Shown here: piece after piece, positions 1 to 8,754 of the stretch
How positions within the stretch are numbered: the first letter of the stretch is position 1
How the letters are laid out: every line of letters begins with the position of its first letter
Assembly (NCBI RefSeq): GCF_016124105.1
Contig: NZ_JADGMQ010000002.1
Coordinates: 434,001-498,000, forward strand
DNA: 64,000 nucleotides
Origin: Aquamicrobium zhengzhouense
GTDB lineage: Bacteria > Pseudomonadota > Alphaproteobacteria > Rhizobiales > Rhizobiaceae
Reading direction: 5' to 3'
Made by a program: the position numbers and the translations under genes
The notes under the pieces: model-generated
What the model was told of the DNA's origin: nothing
Seen by the model: only the letters and a program-made list of their open reading frames with translations
Database searches by the model: none

Positions 1-904
1 TGGTGCAGAACTGGCCCGCGCCCATAGAAAGGGAGTCGGCCCAGGCAGAGCCGATTGCCGCCCCGCGTGAGGCGACCGCATTCGGCAGAAGGAACATAGG
101 ATTGATCGAGCCAAGTTCGCCGAAAAACGGGATGGGTTCGGGCCGCGCGGCGCATAGATCGAACAGCGCGCGACCGCCGCGAAGTGATCCGGTAAACCCG
201 ACCGCCTTGATAAGCGGGTGCTGGACGAGCGCCGAGCCGACTTCCCGGTTCCCGCCTTGAACGAAAGAGAAAACACCGGGATGGAGGTTAAGTTTCCGCC
301 GGGCTGCGTCAATGGCCTCTGCCACGATCTCTCCGGTTCCGGGATGGGCGGAATGCCCTTTCACGACCACCGGGCAACCTGCAGCCAACGCTGCAGCGGT
401 GTCGCCCCCTGCGGTTGAGAAAGCGAGTGGAAAGTTCGATGCGCCGAAGACCGCCACGGGTCCGATGGGGCGCTGCATCAACCGAATGTCCGGTCGTGCC
501 AAGGGTTTGCGATCCGGCATCGCCGCGTCATGACGACGGTCCAGATGCTGGCCGGAAAGGATGTGCTGCGCAAAAAGACGCAACTGGCCAACTGTGCGTC
601 CGCGTTCGCCGATCAGACGCGCTTCAGGAAGGCCGGTTTCTTCGGTGCCGATCTGTGTAATCTGATCAGCACGCGCTTCAATTTCATCAGCAATGGCATT
701 GAGGAATTCGGCGCGGGCGGTGGACGGCAAATAGCCGTAAGTCTCGAAGGCGCTTTCCGCTGCGCGACAGGCGTCATCAATATCCGCGACGGTGCCCACG
801 CTGAACGCATGTGAGGAACCTGAAGACGGAGACGACTGGAATTTTGCATCGCCGGCTCGCCAGTTTCCCGCGATCAGATGCTTACCGTGCGGCGTGTATG
901 ACAT
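1..904 (-). CDS. Aldehyde dehydrogenase, alpha-ketoglutaric semialdehyde type, 3' end cut by window
   Basis: NAD(P)-dependent aldehyde dehydrogenase. About 301 residues are visible and the gene runs off the left edge, so the C-terminus is missing. Residues 157-162 read NFPLAF, 236-240 GFTGS (cofactor loop), 262-269 GELGSINP with the general-base Glu, and 297-300 GQFC with the catalytic Cys. The GELGSINP and GQFC context is the one seen in 2,5-dioxovalerate (alpha-ketoglutaric semialdehyde) dehydrogenases, which end hydroxyproline, arabinose or glucarate breakdown; that substrate is inferred from family resemblance. The ATG is preceded by the Shine-Dalgarno GGAGGAGG at 910-917. The gene diverges from the alcohol dehydrogenase across a 450-base spacer and probably shares its regulation. 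Confidence 0.85.
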   Translation of the reverse strand, partial: MSYTPHGKHLIAGNWRAGDAKFQSSPSSGSSHAFSVGTVADIDDACRAAESAFETYGYLPSTARAEFLNAIADEIEARADQITQIGTEETGLPEARLIGERGRTVGQLRLFAQHILSGQHLDRRHDAAMPDRKPLARPDIRLMQRPIGPVAVFGASNFPLAFSTAGGDTAAALAAGCPVVVKGHSAHPGTGEIVAEAIDAARRKLNLHPGVFSFVQGGNREVGSALVQHPLIKAVGFTGSLRGGRALFDLCAARPEPIPFFGELGSINPMFLLPNAVASRGAAIGSAWADSLSMGAGQFCT

Positions 905-971
905 GAATTCCTCCTCCAGTCGTATCCAGTATTGCGACGCAGTAGAGAGTATTTATCTGCGTCCGGCGTGC

Positions 972-1124
972 CCACAGTGTGGTCACGCGATCCATATACT
1001 GATTGGCATCGAGGTTGGTCCCTGTCAACCGGGGAAAGCCAAGTCGGATTCAGCCGAAAAATGCGCTGTTGACATAAACTCAAACCTCGGCAACGATCAT
1101 TTGGGCAGCGCGTCCACATTGTGG
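972..1124. promoter_or_regulatory. Divergent promoter region with two CCACANTGTGG palindromes
   Basis: The 450 bases between the two divergent catabolic genes (905-1354) hold no convincing gene. They contain two perfect 11-bp palindromes of the form CCACANTGTGG at 972-982 and 1114-1124, 142 bp apart, which is close to a whole-plus-half number of helical turns. Paired palindromes between divergent catabolic genes are a usual arrangement for a dimeric repressor or activator. No matching regulator gene is visible in the window. Calling them operators is inference. Confidence 0.45.
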
Positions 1125-1354
1125 GCATTGCATGGTGCAAGTATTGAGGTTGCTTGTGCTGTCATGCTGCGATTGGGAGGACAGATGCTTATGACATATA
1201 TGACGCCAGCCGATGTTTCATCTGGCTCTAAGGTGCGCGCCGTCTAGCCAGACGTTGCCCTGACGAAATTTTGTTGGATTGAAACTGCCGTACGATGATC
1301 GTGCGGAGATCGAAATGGTGCGCCCAAAATGCGGGGCGGCACCGCGGAGGGGAC

Positions 1355-2482
1355 ATGGATCTCATCAATTATCTGACGAGCATCAATTTCGGCGTCGGCG
1401 CGATTTCGTCGCTCACTCAGTCGATGAATGAACTGGCGATTACGAAGCCGCTGATTATCAGCGACCATGGGATCAAGACCGCAGGGTTGCTGGATCATCC
1501 GCAGCTCTCTTCCCTGGCCTCAGCACCAAGGTTCCTCGACGTGCCAACGAACCCGACAGAATCCGCAGTGCAGGAAGCGCTCGCCCTATATCGTGCGCAT
1601 GGATGTAACGGGGTGATCGCTATCGGTGGAGGCTCGCCGATTGATCTGGCGAAAGGCGTAGCGCTCCTCGCAACTCACCCGGGCGAATTGGAACAATATG
1701 CTGCCATTTTAGGCGGTATTCCGAAGATCACGAGCGCGGTCGCGCCGCTTATTGCGGTGCCAACGACCGCTGGAACCGGATCCGAAGTCGGGCGCGCCGC
1801 ATTGATCACTCTCGACGACGGACGCAAGCTCGGCTTCATCAGCGGCTACCTCATTCCGCGTTGCGCGATCTGCGATCCTGATCTGACGCTTGGGCTGCCT
1901 CCCTTCCTGACCGCAGCTACAGGTCTGGACGCATTGTCCCACTGCATCGAGACATATCTTTCGCCGCGATATAACCCGCCGGCAGAGGCAATTGCGGTCG
2001 ATGGTTTCGCACGGATCTGGACGGCGTTGCCGATTGCGTTCCAGGATGGCTCGAACATCGAGGCCCGCAAGGAGCTGATGATGGGCGCATTGCAGGGCGG
2101 GCTCACCTTCCAGAAGGGCCTCGGAGCAGTGCATGCGCTGAGCCATGCCCTTGGCGGGCTGAAGGAGCTGAAGCTCCACCATGGCACGCTCAACGCGATC
2201 CTCATGCCACCCGTCCTGCGGGTCAATTCGGATGATCCCGTGGCGGCCACCAAGATTGCACGGCTTGAGGAGGTGGCGGGCCTTGGGACGTCGTCGCTTG
2301 CCGATGCCCTTGATGAGTTGAATGCGAAACTCGGTATCCCGAACAAGCTGTCATCACTTGGGGTGACTCGCGACGTCTTCCAGTGGACCTGCGAGCGCGC
2401 GCTGGCGGATCATAGCCATCAAACCAACCCGAAGCCGCTGAGCGAGCAAGACTACGCGGCGATCCTCGAAAGCGTGATGTAG
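1355..2482 (+). CDS. Iron-containing alcohol dehydrogenase
   Basis: A 375-residue group III (Fe-dependent) alcohol dehydrogenase; the usual length for the family is about 380. Visible features are the dinucleotide-binding GGGSPIDLAKG, the TTAGTGSEVGR loop, and the metal ligands in GLDALSHCIETYL (Asp and His), AVHALSHALGG (His) and LHHGTLNAILMP (His). ATG 1355 is chosen because GGAGGGG lies just upstream and the first residues match the family start; an upstream in-frame ATG at 1295 lacks a ribosome site. It heads a rightward group with the SDR and the tct transporter and probably interconverts an alcohol and a carbonyl intermediate of the same pathway. The substrate cannot be read from sequence. 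Confidence 0.88.
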   Translation: MDLINYLTSINFGVGAISSLTQSMNELAITKPLIISDHGIKTAGLLDHPQLSSLASAPRFLDVPTNPTESAVQEALALYRAHGCNGVIAIGGGSPIDLAKGVALLATHPGELEQYAAILGGIPKITSAVAPLIAVPTTAGTGSEVGRAALITLDDGRKLGFISGYLIPRCAICDPDLTLGLPPFLTAATGLDALSHCIETYLSPRYNPPAEAIAVDGFARIWTALPIAFQDGSNIEARKELMMGALQGGLTFQKGLGAVHALSHALGGLKELKLHHGTLNAILMPPVLRVNSDDPVAATKIARLEEVAGLGTSSLADALDELNAKLGIPNKLSSLGVTRDVFQWTCERALADHSHQTNPKPLSEQDYAAILESVM

Positions 2483-2511
2483 GCGTGGAAAAGCGCGGTG
2501 GAACGTCAGCC

Positions 2512-3261
2512 ATGACCAGACCTGTCGCACTCATTACCGGCGCAAGCCACGGCATTGGAGCTGCAACCGCAAGGATGCTCGCAGCGGAAGGCTTCGACAT
2601 CTGTGTGAACTATCGAAGCGACCATCAGGCCGCGGAAAATGTTGTCGCGGACTGCGAGGCGCTGGGTGTCCGCGCGGCGTCCGTATCGGCAAATGTTGGG
2701 GACCCTGATGACGTTCAGCGCCTGTTTGCGGAATGCGACGCCGAGTTGGGACCAGTAACCTGCCTCGTGAACAATGCGGGGATCATCGGCTCGGCGTGCA
2801 GGCTTGAGGAATTATCCCCGGAACTGCTCGCGAGCACATTCGCGATCAACACGTTCGGCGTCTTCTATTGCACGCAGCAGGCAGCACTACGGATGTCGAC
2901 ACGTCATGGAGGAGCTGGCGGGTCGATCATCAACATGTCTTCGATCGCGGCGATGCTTGGAAGCCCCAATGAATATGTCCATTACGCAGCATCAAAGGGG
3001 GCGGTCGAAAGTCTGACGGCGGGGAGCGGAAAAGAACTGGCGCCAGAGGGTATTCGCGTCAACGCGATCCGTGTTGGTACCACGAACACCCGTATTCATA
3101 GCGAAGGGGGCAACCCGGCACGCCCGGCAAAGATAGCTGCTCTCACCCCCATGGGGCGCATTGCGGAACCAGAAGATATCGCCCGTGCCGTCGTGTGGCT
3201 GGCCTCGCCCGGTGCAGGCTTTGTGACAGGTACCACGATCACGGTATCTGGCGGCTTTTGA
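2512..3261 (+). CDS. Short-chain dehydrogenase/reductase (SDR)
   Basis: A 249-residue classical SDR. The cofactor motif TGASHGIG is near residues 9-16, LVNNAGI is the structural Asn motif, the catalytic Ser lies in INMSS, and YAASK supplies the catalytic Tyr and Lys. The C-terminus FVTGTTITVSGGF is typical of FabG-like members. ATG 2512 gives the standard N-terminus MTRPVALITGAS; an upstream GTG at 2485 would add nine unrelated residues. It starts 29 bases after the alcohol dehydrogenase and so is probably co-transcribed. It likely acts on an alcohol or keto intermediate of the same catabolic route. Specificity is unknown. Confidence 0.87.
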   Translation: MTRPVALITGASHGIGAATARMLAAEGFDICVNYRSDHQAAENVVADCEALGVRAASVSANVGDPDDVQRLFAECDAELGPVTCLVNNAGIIGSACRLEELSPELLASTFAINTFGVFYCTQQAALRMSTRHGGAGGSIINMSSIAAMLGSPNEYVHYAASKGAVESLTAGSGKELAPEGIRVNAIRVGTTNTRIHSEGGNPARPAKIAALTPMGRIAEPEDIARAVVWLASPGAGFVTGTTITVSGGF

Positions 3262-3358
3262 TCTTGGGCTCACGCCGACAGTTAGGGAGGAAGCGAACGC
3301 GAGACTGAATATAACTACGGAACTCAGTCAGTCGACAACATCTCGGGAGGAGAACAAC

Positions 3359-4324
3359 ATGAAACTGACGAAGAGCATTCTTGCAGCGATATTGCTGTCG
3401 TCCGCTGCCGTGCCAGCGCTTGCCGACTATCCGGATCGGCCGATCACCCTCTATGTGGCCTGGGGCGCAGGCGGGGGGACTGACGCCGTTGCCCGCGTCA
3501 TTGGTGTCGGCCTCGAAAAAGAACTGGGACAGCCAGTCAACGTGGTGAACCGTACGGGTGGCTCAGGTGTCGTTGGACATTCGGCCATGGCGGATGCTGA
3601 GCCGGACGGGTACACGATTGGGCTGGCCACGACTGAGGTAAACCTCATGCACTGGCTCGGCCTTACCGAGCTGAACTATCAGGTTTATACGCCGCTGGCG
3701 CTTATGAATACTGACCCTGCCGGCGTTCAGGTCTCCGCGGATTCCGAATTCAAGACGGTCGGCGAGTTGCTTCAGGCGATCAAAGACTCACCTGCAGCAA
3801 CGTTCAGTGCGACTGGCAGTGGTCAGGGCTCCAGCTGGCATGTCGCGATCGCCGGAATGCTGAATGCCGAAGGGATCGATGCGTCCAAGGTCACCTGGGT
3901 GCCGAGCGACGGCGCGGCCAGTGGATTGCAGGAGTTGCTGGCAGGCGGAACTGACATCGTTCCATCGTCGCTCGTAGAAGCGCGTGCTCTTATCGAAGCA
4001 GGCCGCGTCAAATCGCTCGCCTATATGAGCGATGAGCGCTCCAAGCTCTTCGAAGACGTACCTACGCTCAAGGAGGAGACGGGCTCTGATTGGGAGTTCG
4101 GGGCATGGCGCGGGATCGTGGCACCCAAAGGCCTGCCGGATGACATTCGTGATCGCCTCATCTCAGCGCTCGATGCCATCTACAAGAGTGAGGACTATCA
4201 CAAGTTCATGGGCGCACAGGGGTTTGGCGCGCGTTTCCTTCCCGGGGAAGAGTTCGGAAACTTCATGGCTACTAACGACGTGAACTTCGGCGAAACGATG
4301 AAGGCCATCGGCCTCGCAAAGTAA
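3359..4324 (+). CDS. tctC: Tripartite tricarboxylate transporter substrate-binding protein
   Basis: Periplasmic solute receptor of the Bug/TctC family, 321 residues, with a clear signal peptide (MKLTKSILAAILLSSAAVPALA, cut after ALA, followed by DYPDRPI). The start of the mature protein, with YPDRPITLYVAWGAGGGTD, is the diagnostic ligand-binding loop of the family. GGAGGAGAACAAC precedes the ATG. It captures an organic acid and hands it to TctAB. It is followed by tctB and tctA, so the complete transporter is present. The ligand is not known; the neighbours suggest the substrate of the dehydrogenase pathway. Confidence 0.92.
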   Translation: MKLTKSILAAILLSSAAVPALADYPDRPITLYVAWGAGGGTDAVARVIGVGLEKELGQPVNVVNRTGGSGVVGHSAMADAEPDGYTIGLATTEVNLMHWLGLTELNYQVYTPLALMNTDPAGVQVSADSEFKTVGELLQAIKDSPAATFSATGSGQGSSWHVAIAGMLNAEGIDASKVTWVPSDGAASGLQELLAGGTDIVPSSLVEARALIEAGRVKSLAYMSDERSKLFEDVPTLKEETGSDWEFGAWRGIVAPKGLPDDIRDRLISALDAIYKSEDYHKFMGAQGFGARFLPGEEFGNFMATNDVNFGETMKAIGLAK

Positions 4325-4391
4325 ACACCAGTCCTGAATTGCAGGCCCTCCGCAAGGTGGGCCTGCCGTGTTACCGTCGACGAGGTTCACC

Positions 4392-4862
4392 ATGCGATTC
4401 AGCGACCAGATGCTGGGAGCGATATTCCTTTTAGCCGGCCTGGCGCTTGGCTGGTATTCCTATCACCTTCCCGCGATCCCTGGTCAGCAATACGGCGCCG
4501 CGACCTTCCCGCTGCTTATCGCCCTCGGCATGGTCGTGTGTTCTGCAAAGCTGATCTTCACGGGCATCCGCAGCGGAACGGGGCCGTTGATCGAATTTCC
4601 CGACGAGATGCGAAACCCGCGGGCCCTCGCAGGAGTGGCGGCGACCATTCTCCTGATCCTCTTCTACATTTTCTTTTCGCGTAGCCTCGGCTTCATCCCC
4701 ACAGCGATCGTCGTTTCACTTTCGATGTTCCTTATCCTGAAGGTTCATCCGGGCAAGGCAGCGATGTTGGCAGTCGTCGCCGCGTTTGCATGCGATTTCA
4801 TTTTTCGGACGATGCTGATGGTGCCATTGCCATCCGGCATCATGCCGCGATTGCCCTGGTAG
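4392..4862 (+). CDS. tctB: Tripartite tricarboxylate transporter small membrane subunit
   Basis: A 156-residue integral membrane protein with about four hydrophobic segments, the size and layout of TctB. The first segment LGAIFLLAGLALGWY and the later LAGVAATILLILFYIFFS and AMLAVVAAFACDFIF are clear. ATG 4392 is preferred to a GTG at 4368, because the latter adds eight polar residues ahead of the usual MRFSDQMLG start. It lies 67 bases after tctC and ends 9 bases before tctA. It supports the large permease subunit; its exact role in transport is not well defined. Confidence 0.88.
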   Translation: MRFSDQMLGAIFLLAGLALGWYSYHLPAIPGQQYGAATFPLLIALGMVVCSAKLIFTGIRSGTGPLIEFPDEMRNPRALAGVAATILLILFYIFFSRSLGFIPTAIVVSLSMFLILKVHPGKAAMLAVVAAFACDFIFRTMLMVPLPSGIMPRLPW

Positions 4863-4871
4863 GAGGCCTGC

Positions 4872-6365
4872 ATGGACGTGATTTTTCAAGCGTTCGGACT
4901 GGTTGCTACGTGGGACGTTGTCCTTACGGTTCTGGCCGCCTCCATATTTGGTCTGTTTGTAGGGGCTGTTCCGGGCCTGACGGCTACCATGGCGACCGCG
5001 ATGCTGGTGCCGCTTACGTTCTTCATGGAGCCAGTTGCGGCGGTCGGCGCGATGGTTGCCTGCTCCGCCATGGCGATTTTCGCCGGCGATATTCCCGGTG
5101 CCTTGCTGCGCATCCCAGGCACCCCCGCGTCCGCTGCTTATGTCGAAGATACGTACCGCCTCACCCAACGCGGCAAGGCCGAGCTCGGTCTCGGCGCGTG
5201 CGTACTTTTCTCTGCGATAGGCGGGCTTTTCGGCACGCTCGTGTTGATTTTCGCCGCACCCTCTCTCGCCGAATTCGCGATGAAGTTCTCGTCGCAGGAA
5301 TATTTCTGGATGGCGCTTCTGGGGCTCACCTGCGCCGTGTTCATGGGGACGTCGAGCCCGGCGAGAGGTCTTCTGAGCCTCTTCATCGGGCTCACCATCG
5401 CCTCGGTCGGCCTCAACAATCCGGCAGGCGTGCCGCGCCTGACGTTCGGATCTACCGAGATGCTTGCAGGCATTGATTTTATCCCGGTGATGATCGGCAT
5501 CTTTGCGATCTCGGAAGTCATTCGCACCGTGTTGAGTGGCGGGGGAGGATGGGATCAGGCACCCAAGACCGTCGGCAATATCTTCAAGGACTGGGGATAT
5601 ATGCTGAAGACGTTCTGGCGTCAGTCCTTCCGTGGCAACATTACCGGCACTGCTATCGGGATCTTGCCCGGTGCTGGCGCAGACGTCGCGGCTTACGTCA
5701 GTTATGCAGTCAGCCGGCGCTTCTCGAAGACACCGGAGAAATACGGCGAAGGTCACGTCGAAGGCGTGATCGAGGCATCAGCCGCAAACAATGCGTCATT
5801 GTCGAGTGCATGGGTGCCTGCACTCGTCTTCGGCATTCCCGGAGATACGATCACCGCAATTGTCATCGGTGTGCTTTATGTGAAGGGCATGAACCCGGGG
5901 CCGACCCTGTTTCTGTTCAATCCGCAGACAATCTATGCCGTCTTCCTCATTTTCATCCTCGCCAACGTGATAATGATCCCACTTGGCTGGGGCCTCATAA
6001 AATTTTCCAAGAACATTCTGCGGATATCGAAGCAGGTGCTGATGCCGTTGATCCTCATCTTCTGCATCGTTGGTGCCTTTGCATCGAACAACGCCGTCTA
6101 CGGCGTGACGATAATGTTGATCTTCGGTGTCGCAGGTTACCTGATGGAGGAGAACGGGATCCCGATTGCACCGTGTGTCCTGGGCATCGTCATCGGTCCG
6201 ATCCTCGAGAAGAACTTGATCTCCACCCTGATCAAGTCGCAGGGCGATCTCATCGCGTTCGTGAACAGACCGGTCGCTTTCGCGATCTTCGCACTGTTCT
6301 GCGCGATCTGGATTTCGATCGTTTACTCGTGGGTCAGACCCAAAAGAGCTGCTGAGTTGAACTGA
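4872..6365 (+). CDS. tctA: Tripartite tricarboxylate transporter large permease subunit
   Basis: A 497-residue membrane permease, the normal TctA length (about 500), with roughly eleven or twelve hydrophobic segments. The glycine-rich FVGAVPGLTATMATAMLVP near residues 33-51 and the second half GTAIGILPGAGADVAAYVSY show the internal repeat typical of TctA. It couples uptake of the TctC-bound acid to an ion gradient in the inner membrane. It is the last gene of the catabolic group. A strong hairpin follows 42 bases after the stop. Confidence 0.93.
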   Translation: MDVIFQAFGLVATWDVVLTVLAASIFGLFVGAVPGLTATMATAMLVPLTFFMEPVAAVGAMVACSAMAIFAGDIPGALLRIPGTPASAAYVEDTYRLTQRGKAELGLGACVLFSAIGGLFGTLVLIFAAPSLAEFAMKFSSQEYFWMALLGLTCAVFMGTSSPARGLLSLFIGLTIASVGLNNPAGVPRLTFGSTEMLAGIDFIPVMIGIFAISEVIRTVLSGGGGWDQAPKTVGNIFKDWGYMLKTFWRQSFRGNITGTAIGILPGAGADVAAYVSYAVSRRFSKTPEKYGEGHVEGVIEASAANNASLSSAWVPALVFGIPGDTITAIVIGVLYVKGMNPGPTLFLFNPQTIYAVFLIFILANVIMIPLGWGLIKFSKNILRISKQVLMPLILIFCIVGAFASNNAVYGVTIMLIFGVAGYLMEENGIPIAPCVLGIVIGPILEKNLISTLIKSQGDLIAFVNRPVAFAIFALFCAIWISIVYSWVRPKRAAELN

Positions 6366-6406
6366 CATTGTTCGGTCGCTTATGCGAAAGGCGTAGTCAA
6401 AGATCA

Positions 6407-6441
6407 CGTAAAGAAGATCGCTGAGGTCGATCTTCTTTACG
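6407..6441. terminator. Perfect 14-bp stem-loop after tctA
   Basis: Two perfect 14-base arms (6407-6420 and 6428-6441) enclose a 7-base loop (CTGAGGT). It follows the tctA stop and ends five bases before the GTG at 6446. There is no T-tract on the plus strand, so it may be a factor-assisted terminator, an operator, or a structure that masks the next gene's ribosome site. Confidence 0.5.
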
Positions 6442-6445
6442 CGAG

Positions 6446-7396
6446 GTGCTACAAGAACGAATGGTTCAGTGGCCCTCCATCAACTATTCTGAATGGCGCG
6501 AGACTTGCACCGCTCTGCACTTGTGGTCGCAGGTCATCGGCAAATATCGGCTCGCGCATACTCCGTGGGTTAACCATTCCTGGCACGCGACCCTCTACGC
6601 CACTCCCCGCGGGATAACTACGGGACCGGTGCCTGACGGGAACTCGCTGGTCACGCTGACGCTCGATTTCTGCGATCATCAGTTTGTCGCCGAGGCCGAA
6701 GGCGGGGTGCGCTCGACGTTCAAGCTCGAAGCGATGAGCATCGCAAATTTCTTCGGACAGGCCAGCAAGGCGATACAAGCCGTTGGTGGCGCAGCGCTGA
6801 TACATGGAACCCCCAGCGAGATAGCTGACGCCGTTCCCTTCCGCGAGGATGTGGCTCAGCGCCCATACGATGGCGAGGCAGTTCGAAGATTTCACCGGGC
6901 CCTGGTGCTGGTTGCGCGGGTGTTTGAACACTTCAGGACCGGATTCATTGGCAAGGTTTCACCGGTTCATCTGTTCTGGGGATCGTTCGACCTGGCAGTA
7001 ACGCGCTTCTCCGGCCGAACGGCGGTTCCGCATCCTGGAGGCGTTCCTGGACTGCCTGACAGCGTGACCCGTGAAGCCTACAGCCACGAAGTATCGTCCG
7101 CTGGCTTCTGGCCAGGTGGCGCGGGGGTGGAGGAGGCAATGTTCTACTCTTACGCCTATCCCGCGCCTGAAGGCTTCAAGGACCGACATGCAGAGCCTTC
7201 AGACGCGTGGTTCGATGAAACGCTTGGCGAGTTCCTCCTGCCCTATGAGGCGGTGCGTACCAGTGCAAATCCTGAGAAGACCTTGATGGAATTCCTGCAG
7301 GCGACGTACGTAGCTGCGGCTGACACCGGCGGCTGGGACCGCTCAGCACTCGAATGTGCGCCAGGCGTACCGAGGGTGCCGCGCGATATCACCTGA
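6446..7396 (+). CDS. DUF5996 family protein
   Basis: Up to 316 residues, matching the DUF5996 family along its length. It opens with WPSINYSEWRETCTALHLW, continues with KYRLAHTPWVNHSWHATLY, and has the strongly conserved block KVSPVHLFWGSFDLAVTRFSGR (residues about 172-193) and YSHEVSSAGFWPGG. The function of the family is unknown; it is cytoplasmic by composition. The start is either GTG 6446 or ATG 6461; the upstream hairpin leaves only ACGCGAGG as ribosome site for the first. It is separated from its neighbours and is probably a single-gene unit. Confidence 0.82.
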   Translation: MLQERMVQWPSINYSEWRETCTALHLWSQVIGKYRLAHTPWVNHSWHATLYATPRGITTGPVPDGNSLVTLTLDFCDHQFVAEAEGGVRSTFKLEAMSIANFFGQASKAIQAVGGAALIHGTPSEIADAVPFREDVAQRPYDGEAVRRFHRALVLVARVFEHFRTGFIGKVSPVHLFWGSFDLAVTRFSGRTAVPHPGGVPGLPDSVTREAYSHEVSSAGFWPGGAGVEEAMFYSYAYPAPEGFKDRHAEPSDAWFDETLGEFLLPYEAVRTSANPEKTLMEFLQATYVAAADTGGWDRSALECAPGVPRVPRDIT

Positions 7397-7656
7397 GCGG
7401 TGCCAAGGGGCCAAATTAATCGCCAAAAACTCAACTAGAACTGACGCATCGTAAACGCCCGATGCGCGGAATCTGGTTGGGTCGTCCCAAATTCTGCCGT
7501 AAAGACCCCGAACCCGCAGCTATCTGCGCGGGATATTGTCAAGCGACAAATTTGTGGGTTCGTTCTGGTTCCGAAAGCCCGGAACGTTCGCATCGGCAGT
7601 TGCGAGTGCATCATCCTCCCAAGACACTCGCATTCGCCCAAGAAAAGGAGTTGGAC

Positions 7657-8091
7657 TTGTCTGGGTCCCGCACAATATCAGAGCGTACGCTCTACATAAT
7701 TTCGCTCGTCGTAGCGGCGCTTTTCCTTTGCAACATCTATTACCAGTTGCACGTGGCTCCCAACTGGCAGTGGGGCCCGGCGCTGGACAAGATGCCGAAG
7801 CACATGCTGACGGACTTCCGCGCCGAGGTCTACGACAATGGCAAGGGCGGTTACGCAGCCGGCGAGTACATCGCCGCTGACGCCAAGTTCGACAAGGCGC
7901 TATTCCCCGAGTTCACCGATGGTGCCGACGTCAAGTCCGAGTTGGTCCAGCCTCTGATCGGCGATGGCCGGACCGTCGTGGCTGTCCAAACGCTCACGAC
8001 CAACGGTGTCGAGCAAAAGGTTGTCGACGTCTACCACATCGGCCCGCGTGGCGGCCGCATCGACAACATCCAGCGTTACATCGCGCAGTAA
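7657..8091 (+). CDS. Membrane-anchored NTF2/SnoaL-like protein (uncertain)
   Basis: A 144-residue protein with one N-terminal transmembrane segment (LYIISLVVAALFLCNIYY) and a soluble alpha+beta domain ending IDNIQRYIAQ. The segment KMPKHMLTDFRAEVYDNGKGG and the C-terminal strands recall the NTF2/SnoaL fold, but no catalytic residues can be assigned. Start is probably TTG 7657: AAAGGAG ends six bases before it, whereas the TTG at 7651 directly abuts the ribosome site. It ends 10 bases before a DoxX-like membrane gene and the two likely form an operon. The fold assignment is tentative. Confidence 0.65.
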   Translation: MSGSRTISERTLYIISLVVAALFLCNIYYQLHVAPNWQWGPALDKMPKHMLTDFRAEVYDNGKGGYAAGEYIAADAKFDKALFPEFTDGADVKSELVQPLIGDGRTVVAVQTLTTNGVEQKVVDVYHIGPRGGRIDNIQRYIAQ

Positions 8092-8101
8092 GGGGGCAAC
8101 C

Positions 8102-8617
8102 ATGTCGAAACAGATTTCCTACGACTGGAACCTTGGCACCATCGTCAAGATCCTGCTGACCTGCGGCCGCCTTTATCTCGGTGGCTGGATGCTTGTGTCG
8201 GGTACGTCTTACTGGCTGACGCAGCTTGGCCTTCCGCCAGTCTTCCCGCAGCCGGTCGGCAACTCGCCGCTGTCATCGCAGATGCTGGTCACGATGATTG
8301 AAGTCGGCCTCTTCGATATTGTGAAGACGCTGGAGATCGTCTGCGGGCTGATGCTCATTTTCAACCGCTTCGTCCCGCTCGGGCTGGTGATCGCGATGCC
8401 GATCTCGGCTGTCGTCTGGTACAATGCCATCATCTTGAACGGCCGCACCGATCGCCTGTTCAACCCGACTTACATGGGCGTGATGTGCTTCTACCTGTCG
8501 ATCATCCTGATGTTCGCCTATCTGCGCTTCTACGCACCGTTGCTGACCTGGAAGGCAAAGATGGGGGGCCTTGGCGACGTCAAGAAGCTGGTTGATGCTG
8601 CGAAAAGCGAAGCCTGA
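8102..8617 (+). CDS. DoxX-like integral membrane protein
   Basis: A 171-residue protein with about four hydrophobic helices. The layout (RLYLGGWMLVSGTSYWLTQLG, a second helix with FDIVKTLEIVCGLMLI, then FVPLGLVIAMPISAVVWY) is that of DoxX/DoxD-like proteins, in which a Lys-x-x-Glu containing second helix is conserved. Members are linked to thiosulfate or quinol oxidation, but many have no known activity. AAGGGGGC precedes the ATG. It lies directly behind the small membrane-anchored protein and is followed by a strong terminator, so the pair is a two-gene unit. Confidence 0.75.
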   Translation: MSKQISYDWNLGTIVKILLTCGRLYLGGWMLVSGTSYWLTQLGLPPVFPQPVGNSPLSSQMLVTMIEVGLFDIVKTLEIVCGLMLIFNRFVPLGLVIAMPISAVVWYNAIILNGRTDRLFNPTYMGVMCFYLSIILMFAYLRFYAPLLTWKAKMGGLGDVKKLVDAAKSEA

Positions 8618-8641
8618 TTCATCTGACGATTGAAATTTTCG

Positions 8642-8672
8642 ACCCGGCGGGCTTGCTCGCCGGGTTTTTTAT
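8642..8672 (+). terminator. Rho-independent terminator
   Basis: Stem ACCCGGCG (8642-8649) with CGCCGGGT (8658-8665), 8-base loop, followed by a run of T. It closes the DoxX-like two-gene unit. Confidence 0.85.
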
Positions 8673-8754
8673 TGCTCAGTTCTGCAGCAGGATGCTTGGA
8701 TTTTAATCTGGTTCTGGCAAACGGATCACCATGAGATCCGGCCTGAGGAAGCTG

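Noticed and set aside
792-1247. Rightward frame with CPQCGH between the divergent catabolic genes
   Set aside because: Starts inside the aldehyde dehydrogenase gene and covers the probable operators; the Cys pair comes from the palindrome sequence.
4716-5756. 346-codon leftward open frame
   Set aside because: Antisense to tctB and tctA; charged low-information product.
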